NCBI GenBank assembly: GCA_903837255.1 | Contig: CAILTZ010000376.1 | Span: forward strand, 1-5,031 | Reading direction: 5' to 3' | Origin: an uncultured Pirellula sp. | GTDB taxonomy: Bacteria > Planctomycetota > Planctomycetia > Pirellulales > Pirellulaceae | DNA length: 5,031 bases | Part shown: positions 1 through 4,677 of the stretch, one piece after another | How the letters are laid out: the number at the start of each line of letters is the position of its first letter | How positions within the stretch are numbered: the first letter of the stretch is position 1 | The notes under the pieces: model-generated | The model's input: the letters and a program-made list of their open reading frames with translations, nothing else | Told to the model about the DNA's origin: nothing | Database searches by the model: none | Program-made: the position numbers and the translations under genes

Positions 1-72
1 GAGGACTTCGCCACCCTGCTCGACCACTTGGTCGAAGACCATCAATCGGCCAGATCGGCCAGATCCGCCTGA
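1..72 (+). CDS. C-terminal end of an unidentified protein (5' end outside the window)
   Basis: Reading from base 1 gives 23 codons and then TGA at 70-72. The peptide begins EDFATLLDHLVEDH, which has the pattern of an acidic amphipathic helix, and ends in two Ser-Ala-Arg repeats plus Ser-Ala. The other two forward frames are also open here, but they give Arg/Pro-rich sequence that looks less like protein, so this frame is preferred on composition only. The last nine codons are encoded by the left half of the 9-bp tandem array. If the TGA were absent, the same frame would continue through five Ser-Asp-Gly repeats to a TAG at 133-135. The family cannot be recognised from so short a tail. A terminal tail of simple tripeptides is usually disordered. 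Confidence is limited because no start, domain or homologous motif is visible. Confidence 0.5.
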   Translation, partial: EDFATLLDHLVEDHQSARSARSA

Positions 73-122
73 TCAGACGGATCAGACGGATCAGACGGAT
101 CAGACGGATCAGACGGATCAGA
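44..122. repeat. 9-bp tandem repeat array crossing a stop codon
   Basis: Units of nine bases follow each other without gaps: AATCGGCCA (44-52), GATCGGCCA (53-61), GATCCGCCT (62-70), then five identical copies of GATCAGACG (71-115) and a partial copy GATCAGA (116-122). The right half is perfectly homogeneous, which suggests recent expansion by slippage. The left half has diverged. Because the unit is three codons long, changes in copy number keep the reading frame of the upstream gene. The array places a GATC tetranucleotide every 9 bp. Positions 62-83 also form a quasi-palindrome (GATCCG, then CGGATC) centred on TGATCA, which contains the stop codon. Confidence 0.93.
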
Positions 123-136
123 AAAACCGTCATAGT

Positions 137-150
137 TTCACTCAAGTGAA
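137..150. repeat. Short perfect inverted repeat, possible operator
   Basis: TTCACT (137-142) and AGTGAA (145-150) are exact reverse complements separated by two bases. A two-base loop is too tight for a full-length hairpin, and no T-run follows, so a dimeric regulator site is more plausible than a terminator. It lies about 100 bp before the start of the small lipoprotein gene and just after the in-frame TAG at 133-135. It could act on that gene, but no convincing -35/-10 pair was found beside it. A chance palindrome remains possible. Confidence 0.35.
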
Positions 151-202
151 TCTTTGGAAAGTCCGATACCTTCGAATAAGTACGCCGGATCGGGCACCGA
201 GA

Positions 203-221
203 ATCGTCCCCGCCGGACGAT
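203..221 (+). other. GC-rich stem-loop upstream of the small lipoprotein gene
   Basis: ATCGTCC (203-209) pairs fully with GGACGAT (215-221) around a five-base loop, CCGCC. The hairpin ends 28 bases before the chosen ATG at 250. It has no downstream T-run, so it is not a typical intrinsic terminator. If transcription starts upstream of it, it would be a structured element in the 5' leader of the small gene. Function is unknown. Confidence 0.4.
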
Positions 222-249
222 CGACAGTCCAATGATGGAAAAAGCAACG

Positions 250-489
250 ATGAAATCCGCCAAATCTCTTAGCAATCAATCTGTACACTTCGGATGGATC
301 GCCCTTGCTGCCCTGTGCGGTCTTGCCATGAGCACCGGCTGCCAAGTCCATGTGGCGGGTCAAACGCTACCAAGCGGGTACTATTTGATGGACGACATCC
401 AATACTTCCCAGCTGGCTCTGAGAACAAATTGGCCAATGAAACGGCAGCTCTGAAGGCCGATCGAGAAGCGGCCCGGACTCGCCGCTAG
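250..489 (+). CDS. Small exported, probably lipid-anchored protein of unknown function
   Basis: The product has 79 residues. Residues 1-14 form a basic, polar n-region with two lysines. Residues 15-29 form a hydrophobic core rich in Ala and Leu, ending in Ser-Thr-Gly followed by Cys31. This is the layout of a signal peptidase II substrate, although the lipobox has Ser rather than Leu/Val/Ile at -3, so ordinary secretion or an N-terminal anchor is possible. The mature part has a conserved-looking core, GQTLPSGYYLMDDIQYFP (residues 37-54), then a charged Ala/Glu/Lys/Arg helix to the end. I recall similar small Cys-anchored proteins from planctomycetes but cannot assign a role. ATG 250 was chosen because it gives a compact signal peptide and has GGAA about 10 bases upstream. 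ATGs at 232 and 235 and a TTG at 154 are in-frame alternatives. The stop overlaps that of the convergent kinase gene. Confidence 0.75.
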   Translation: MKSAKSLSNQSVHFGWIALAALCGLAMSTGCQVHVAGQTLPSGYYLMDDIQYFPAGSENKLANETAALKADREAARTRR

Positions 490-1619
490 AGCTTCCAAGC
501 CCTAACGCTTTTGCCCTGGCTGACTGCTTTTCCTTCGGGCTCGCTCTTTGGAAACCGCAATTCGACTCGGCAACCGAGTTGTTTTTCGCTTTCAAGCCTG
601 ACGCTTCCTCCGCTCTCGCTTACCAGTCTTCGCACGACTGCAAGCGACACTCCTAGCCCTCTGCCGGCTTCTCTCCCGCTGTAGAACAGATCGAAAGCTC
701 GGCGGACAGCTTGAGGGCTCAACCCCGGTCCGGTGTCTTCGATTGATATTCGAATGGTTGTTCCGATCTCATCGATCGACCAAAGGATCGAGTCGGATTC
801 CCGGCAGGCATCGATCGCGTTTTGGGCAATGAGCCTGAGTGCTTCGAGCACTCCGATGGGGTCGACGCGTGCAAGAGCTACGGTGGATTTTTTGCTCAGT
901 TGCCAGATGAGATTTTTGGGTTTGGCCAGCGGTTGGGATCTTTGGAAAGCTTCATCGACGAGTGGTATCAAATCGACGCGTGGACACTCGACGCGCCTGG
1001 GTTGAACCGCGCGCATCAGCTCGGCAAGCATCTCGTGGGCTCGCATGGCTTGGTCGACCACCGTTGCCAACGATTTGCGATCGTACTGATCGGTCGACTT
1101 GGAGAGCAGCTGCTGGGCTCGAGCCAAGATATTGCCAAGCGGGTTGTTGATTTCGTGGGTTAGCCCATAAGCCAACTCGTAGACCTGTCGCCGCGAAGCC
1201 GCCTCGACCGATTCTTGGACCGATGCGCAACTGCTGAGCATCGAGATCGCGCGTTGAAGAGCGCTGCGCAGAGGTGACTTGCATTCCTCGCTGAGCCGGG
1301 TCTGCTCGAGCTGGCTGGAGAACCAGACCATCCAAGCCAATAGGCCGCGTTGCCCAAGCGCTTCGGGCCCCAGCGATTCGTGGAAGTTCTCGTCGAGGGA
1401 GTCAATCGAAGCGTAGAGTTCCGGAATCCGCGTGCGGACTTGATGAATCAAATCCAACAGGGCCCTGTGACTGCCAATGGGACCGGTTTTTAAAGCCCCT
1501 GCATTTGGCGATTTGGCCTCGGAGGCTTCGTCGGGAGCCTGGGACAAGACTTGGTTCCACGCGTCGATCGAAGACTCCAGAATCGAGTGCGAAAGTTTGA
1601 TGATTCGAGGGTCGGACAT
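486..1619 (-). CDS. Soluble sensor histidine kinase
   Basis: The product has 377 residues from ATG 1619. An ATP-dependent autokinase of two-component signalling is indicated by an H-box, HEINNPLGNI, with phospho-acceptor His155; an N-box, QNAIDAC, with Asn267; a G1 box, DTGPGL, with Asp295; and a G2 box, GRGLG, at about 319-323 inside an F-box-like AFDLFYSG stretch. Residues 1-130 are mostly helical-looking and match no sensor domain I can name. There is no signal peptide or hydrophobic membrane segment, so the enzyme should be cytoplasmic and sense an internal cue or a partner protein. The HEINNPL form of the H-box is typical of NtrB-like kinases. No receiver domain or response regulator gene lies in the window, so its partner is encoded elsewhere. 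A TTG at 1670 would add 17 residues, but ATG is preferred. The last ~20 residues after the ATPase core are basic and variable-looking. Confidence 0.93.
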   Translation of the reverse strand: MSDPRIIKLSHSILESSIDAWNQVLSQAPDEASEAKSPNAGALKTGPIGSHRALLDLIHQVRTRIPELYASIDSLDENFHESLGPEALGQRGLLAWMVWFSSQLEQTRLSEECKSPLRSALQRAISMLSSCASVQESVEAASRRQVYELAYGLTHEINNPLGNILARAQQLLSKSTDQYDRKSLATVVDQAMRAHEMLAELMRAVQPRRVECPRVDLIPLVDEAFQRSQPLAKPKNLIWQLSKKSTVALARVDPIGVLEALRLIAQNAIDACRESDSILWSIDEIGTTIRISIEDTGPGLSPQAVRRAFDLFYSGREAGRGLGVSLAVVRRLVSESGGSVRLESEKQLGCRVELRFPKSEPEGKAVSQGKSVRAWKL

Positions 1620-1671
1620 CAAAACAGACTGCGGCTGACGGTGGTGGGGACTGATCCAATGGAATCCCAAC

Positions 1672-1677
1672 AGTATA
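1672..1677 (-). promoter_or_regulatory. Possible -10 box for the kinase gene
   Basis: On the minus strand the hexamer reads TATACT (five of six matches to TATAAT), about 53 bases upstream of the kinase ATG. No acceptable -35 hexamer lies 16-18 bases upstream of it (the candidate positions read GC-rich), so this is a weak call based on one element and position only. Confidence 0.25.
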
Positions 1678-1794
1678 GTTCGAGGATCGAGCTTGCGGCC
1701 TGTCGATTGCAGAAGTCAAAGGCGTTGGCCTCGGAAAATTTGGCTTTTGGGCCGTTTTGCGCTCCCTCGGACCAGCGTAAGTTTCGATAAAACA

Positions 1795-1823
1795 TTGACT
1801 TCGGACCAATTTCAGGGTTTAAT
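1795..1823 (+). promoter_or_regulatory. Sigma70-type promoter for the prepilin-fabI unit
   Basis: TTGACT (1795-1800) and TTTAAT (1818-1823) each match five of six consensus positions and are separated by exactly 17 bases. Transcription would start near 1829-1831, giving a leader of about 145 bases before ATG 1975. It is the best housekeeping-type promoter match noticed in the window. It faces the prepilin gene and lies in non-coding DNA, all of which support it. Planctomycete promoters are not always sigma70-like, so activity is inferred. Confidence 0.6.
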
Positions 1824-1829
1824 AAGCCA

Positions 1830-1854
1830 TGGCGGTGATCAGCCTCCATCGCCA
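1830..1854 (+). other. Leader hairpin at the predicted 5' end of the prepilin transcript
   Basis: TGGCGGTG (1830-1837) pairs with CATCGCCA (1847-1854) over eight base pairs including one G-U, around a nine-base loop. It would begin within a base or two of the start point predicted from the promoter at 1795-1823. A 5'-terminal hairpin commonly protects mRNA from end-dependent decay. There is no T-run, so it is not a terminator. Confidence 0.4.
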
Positions 1855-1963
1855 CCCCACACACACACCATCATCCCTCCCTTGGCGTCACCCGGACCGC
1901 CGAGTCGAGGACGATTTTCCGCCCGCTTTTCCAATAATCTTCATTTCATCTTGGCGTACCAAC

Positions 1964-1967
1964 GAGG
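1964..1967 (+). promoter_or_regulatory. Ribosome binding site deciding the prepilin start
   Basis: GAGG lies seven bases before ATG 1975. It supports this ATG over the longer in-frame reading from 1693, and the choice yields a short basic prepilin leader with the cleavage site in the proper place. Confidence 0.6.
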
Positions 1968-1974
1968 CAAACTC

Positions 1975-3864
1975 ATGGCCAGGCGACTTGCACCCCGCGG
2001 AATGACGCTGATAGAAGTTCTCATCGCCACCGCTCTGACGATGATGATCATGCTGGCGCTTGCCCAAGGCTTCAAAACCACCAGCCAGAGTATCTCGACA
2101 GGCAGAGCTCGACTAACCGGTAGCGACCAGCTTCGCTCGATCTCAACCCTGTTGCGTTCGGACCTGCAGGGCTTAACGGTGTCGACACTGGTTCATCCCC
2201 AAAGCTCCAAGTCCCCAAATGGGTACTTTCTTTCCTACGATGGGCCTTTGACGGATTCGACCGCGATGCTCTTCAATTATGTCACTACAGGCAAGGAGAT
2301 CGAGGACAAGCTCAGTGGTAGTCGCTGGTCGGATATCGACGACGTGCTGATGTTCACTGCCAAGGCGCGCGATGGCCATTGGTTCTACGGTCGAGTGCCA
2401 TTGGCCCTGATGAAAATCCACGCGGGGGCCACCTCAGTGACCTTCCAAGACTGGCTGACCGAAGTGACGATCGCTTCGGAGTATGCCGAGATCGCATGGT
2501 TCATGCGACCGCTCAATGAACTCGGGATGTTTAACAATCCGGACCCACAGAACTCCAATGGAAGCTACTCCTACTCGCCTACGTCCACTCCAGTCAACGA
2601 TGTGATTCCAGTGGTGGATTTGAATGGGGACAACATCCCAGATCCCGATGGGATGCCGGACCGAGTGGCTCTTTGCCGACGGGTGCTTTTGATCCGTCCG
2701 GATCTGAATTTGAACATCAGCAATCTCTCCGCAGTCCCCGATGACCCGCAACTGACCGCATCCCCCATGCTGATCAATTCCAACGACTCGGATTCCTTCC
2801 GTTATCAAATGAGGTTCGCTTACCAACGCACCGACCTGTCGGTGCGTAAGCAGTGGGATTCAGCCAACAGTCGTTTTGTGCTCAAAACCAATACGCTCGG
2901 TGACCTGCAGCGTCCCGAGAATCGCTTTGCCCACTACTGCCTACCTGCCGGCGGCTCTAACTCCTCGCTCCCGATCATTGCATTGACCAACGAAGCCAAC
3001 TCGAACGGCAACTACAGAACCATGACGGACCTTGCAATGTCCGGCGTGAACCCCACCAACGACCGTGGATTCATCCCCGCAGCATTTTGCCGAACGAACC
3101 TAGTCCGCACAGGCAACAACTCCTACGGGGTCCAGTTCACCCAGGACGAGATCGTGGCTTCGAACGTCGTAGGATTTGATGTCCGAGGCTACGACAGCTC
3201 GGCCTTGCAACTCTATGCTCCTGGAGTCGACGGTGTTTGGGGATTCGGTGCCAGCACTCCACTTCAGGACGCAGGGGCTCCAGGCTCGGACGATCTGATC
3301 GTCGGACCGAGCGATCCGGGTTACGCGGTGATGCTCAAGAACGGACCCATTATTCCGGCCAACTCCGGTACGTTTGTCGATCTATCCTGGGGGTTCCGAG
3401 TCGTCAACCAACTGACGAATTCCTCTCGAACTACTTATGGCTTGGCCGTGAACAATACATCCATTTGGGGTAGCGCTTTGTCAGGCTATGAACCGATCGC
3501 CGGAGGGATCATCGACTCGATGACCCGTTCCGGTAAATTCTCGACCACCTTCTCGGTTCACCAACCCACCTTCGATACCTTTAGCGACTACTACGAATCC
3601 GATGGCAACCTGCAATCCAACGGCGTTTCAGAAAACGGCATGGTTGCTTACGGTTCAAACCCGGTCCTGAGCACGTCCCCCGACCGCGGTATCGACGGTG
3701 TCGATAACAACGGTAACGGAGTGATCGACGAAGAGGGCGAGCGTGACACGAGCCCACCTTACCGATATGCGATGCCAGCGATCCAGGTCAAGCTGCGAGT
3801 CCAAGACACCACGGCTGGGACCCTCCAAGAGCTTTCGTTGGTCCATAGCCTTCAAGGGAACTAG
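1975..3864 (+). CDS. Large prepilin-type N-terminal cleavage/methylation protein (GspJ-like pseudopilin)
   Basis: The product has 629 residues. The leader MARRLAPRG is followed by MTLIEVLIATALTMMIMLAL. A prepilin peptidase would cut after Gly9, leaving Met at +1 and the conserved Glu at +5 (Glu14), with a hydrophobic helix to about residue 30. This marks a protein of a type IV pilus or type II secretion pseudopilus, inserted in the inner membrane. The C-terminal segment (about 600-627, PAIQVKLRVQD onward) resembles the last strand region of GspJ minor pseudopilins. The protein is about three times the usual ~200 residues of that family. Two Asp/Asn loops resemble calcium-binding repeats: residues 215-229 (D, N, D, then IPDPDG) and 574-589 (DNNGNGVIDEE). 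A Ser/Asn/Pro-rich linker spans about 188-209. Only three cysteines are present (234, 322, 372). It is the first gene of a unit with fabI. No other pilus gene is visible. The GspJ assignment is moderate; the prepilin class is firm. Confidence 0.9.
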   Translation: MARRLAPRGMTLIEVLIATALTMMIMLALAQGFKTTSQSISTGRARLTGSDQLRSISTLLRSDLQGLTVSTLVHPQSSKSPNGYFLSYDGPLTDSTAMLFNYVTTGKEIEDKLSGSRWSDIDDVLMFTAKARDGHWFYGRVPLALMKIHAGATSVTFQDWLTEVTIASEYAEIAWFMRPLNELGMFNNPDPQNSNGSYSYSPTSTPVNDVIPVVDLNGDNIPDPDGMPDRVALCRRVLLIRPDLNLNISNLSAVPDDPQLTASPMLINSNDSDSFRYQMRFAYQRTDLSVRKQWDSANSRFVLKTNTLGDLQRPENRFAHYCLPAGGSNSSLPIIALTNEANSNGNYRTMTDLAMSGVNPTNDRGFIPAAFCRTNLVRTGNNSYGVQFTQDEIVASNVVGFDVRGYDSSALQLYAPGVDGVWGFGASTPLQDAGAPGSDDLIVGPSDPGYAVMLKNGPIIPANSGTFVDLSWGFRVVNQLTNSSRTTYGLAVNNTSIWGSALSGYEPIAGGIIDSMTRSGKFSTTFSVHQPTFDTFSDYYESDGNLQSNGVSENGMVAYGSNPVLSTSPDRGIDGVDNNGNGVIDEEGERDTSPPYRYAMPAIQVKLRVQDTTAGTLQELSLVHSLQGN

Positions 3865-3870
3865 GGCAGG

Positions 3871-4671
3871 ATGTCAGACTTTCTCCGCCTCGCACAAAAG
3901 CGAGTGGTTGTCTTTGGCGTGGCCAACAAAAAGAGCGTCGCGGCCCACATTACCAAGTCCCTTCTCGAGGTCGGTGCCCAGGTCGTCTTGGTGGTCCGAT
4001 CCGAAAAGCGTCAGCAGGAAGTTGCCAAGCTCTTTCCGGACCTGAAGATTTTGGTCTGCGACGTCGAGCATCAAGACCAGATCGATGCGATGGCAAAGGA
4101 GTTGCAGGATGAAAACATCCCGATAGCAGGTGTGTGCCATTCGATCGCGTTTGCGGATTACAGCGATGGAATCAAGCCGTTCCATGAAACGACCCGCAGG
4201 CAGTTTTTGCAGGCGGTCGATATCTCCTGTTTCTCGCTGATCGCGATCTGCAACGCGCTTCGTCCGATCTTGGCAACCGATGCCTCGGTTGTCACCATCA
4301 GCATTTCGACGACCAAGATGGCCAGCGAAAGCTATGGCTTTATGGCCCCGGTGAAGGCTGCACTGGATTCATCTCTGGCGTTTTTGGCCAAATCCTTCAG
4401 TCGATTTTCTCAGGTTCGCTTCAACGCCGTGGGGGCTGGACTGCTCAAAACCAGTGCGTCGGCAGGCATCCCAGGCTACGTGGACGCTTATCTGTTTGCC
4501 GAGCAAGCCATCCCGCGCAAGTCGGGGTTGACGACCCAGGAGGTGGCCGACACAGCGGTGTTTCTGCTGAGTCCTCGGTCATCGGGGATCAACGCTCAGA
4601 CGCTGATTGTCGATGCTGGCATGGCGATCAACTATTTCGATTCTGAGATTATCTCGCCTCAAAAGGGCTGA
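3871..4671 (+). CDS. fabI: FabI-type enoyl-acyl-carrier-protein reductase
   Basis: The product has 266 residues, the usual FabI length. FabI reduces the trans-2-enoyl-ACP double bond in the last step of each fatty acid elongation cycle, in the cytoplasm, as a tetramer. Visible family marks are the nucleotide loop GVANKKSVA (16-24), CDV at 63-65, HSIAFA (90-95), catalytic Tyr155 and Lys162 in the Y-x6-K spacing, and RFNAVGAG near 183-190. Departures from the Escherichia coli enzyme are Ile145 at the Tyr146 position, Leu191 where AGPIRT has Pro, Ala249 in DAG instead of DGG, and Arg43 where E. coli has Gln40. Arg at this place is found in the NADPH-preferring Staphylococcus aureus FabI. It begins six bases after the prepilin stop, with AGGG overlapping that stop as its likely ribosome site, so translation may be coupled. 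A divergent FabI-like short-chain dehydrogenase with another substrate is the main alternative. Confidence 0.85.
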   Translation: MSDFLRLAQKRVVVFGVANKKSVAAHITKSLLEVGAQVVLVVRSEKRQQEVAKLFPDLKILVCDVEHQDQIDAMAKELQDENIPIAGVCHSIAFADYSDGIKPFHETTRRQFLQAVDISCFSLIAICNALRPILATDASVVTISISTTKMASESYGFMAPVKAALDSSLAFLAKSFSRFSQVRFNAVGAGLLKTSASAGIPGYVDAYLFAEQAIPRKSGLTTQEVADTAVFLLSPRSSGINAQTLIVDAGMAINYFDSEIISPQKG

Positions 4672-4677
4672 GTTGTT

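Larger units (their letters stand above)
1620..1974. other. Divergent intergenic region between kinase and prepilin genes
   Basis: These 355 bases separate two genes read outward. They hold the right-facing promoter at 1795-1823, a leader hairpin at 1830-1854, a short CA run at 1858-1867, a possible left-facing -10 box at 1672-1677, and an inverted pair GAAGTCAA (1712-1719) and TTGACTTC (1795-1802). The prepilin frame stays open leftward to 1693, but that stretch carries the promoter and encodes Pro/Arg/His-rich sequence without protein character, so it is treated as non-coding. Confidence 0.7.

Noticed and set aside
44..122. CRISPR array or iteron-type replication origin
   Set aside because: The 9-bp units are directly adjacent with no spacers, and no cas or replication gene is present. 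It is a simple tandem repeat.
1..235. Second forward frame, open from base 2 to 235 through the array
   Set aside because: It encodes Pro/Thr/Arg-rich then Asp-Gln-Thr repeats with no protein-like pattern, and has no start in the window. It appears open only because the repeat lacks stops in that frame.
154..249. Extended N-terminus of the small lipoprotein from TTG 154
   Set aside because: It would bury the signal peptide behind 32 polar residues and includes the hairpin at 203-221. ATG 250 gives a normal signal peptide.
952..1405. Open frames on both strands inside the kinase gene
   Set aside because: They are shadows of the kinase frame in GC-rich DNA, with Arg-rich translations and no motif. 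The kinase boxes show which frame is coding.
1858..1867. CA dinucleotide run as a phase-variable tract
   Set aside because: It has only five CA units, sits in the leader rather than in a reading frame, and lies downstream of the promoter, so slippage is unlikely to switch expression.
1693..1974. Upstream in-frame extension of the prepilin gene by 94 codons
   Set aside because: It starts at TTG, contains the predicted promoter and encodes Pro/Arg/His-rich sequence. ATG 1975 has a ribosome site and gives the correct prepilin leader.
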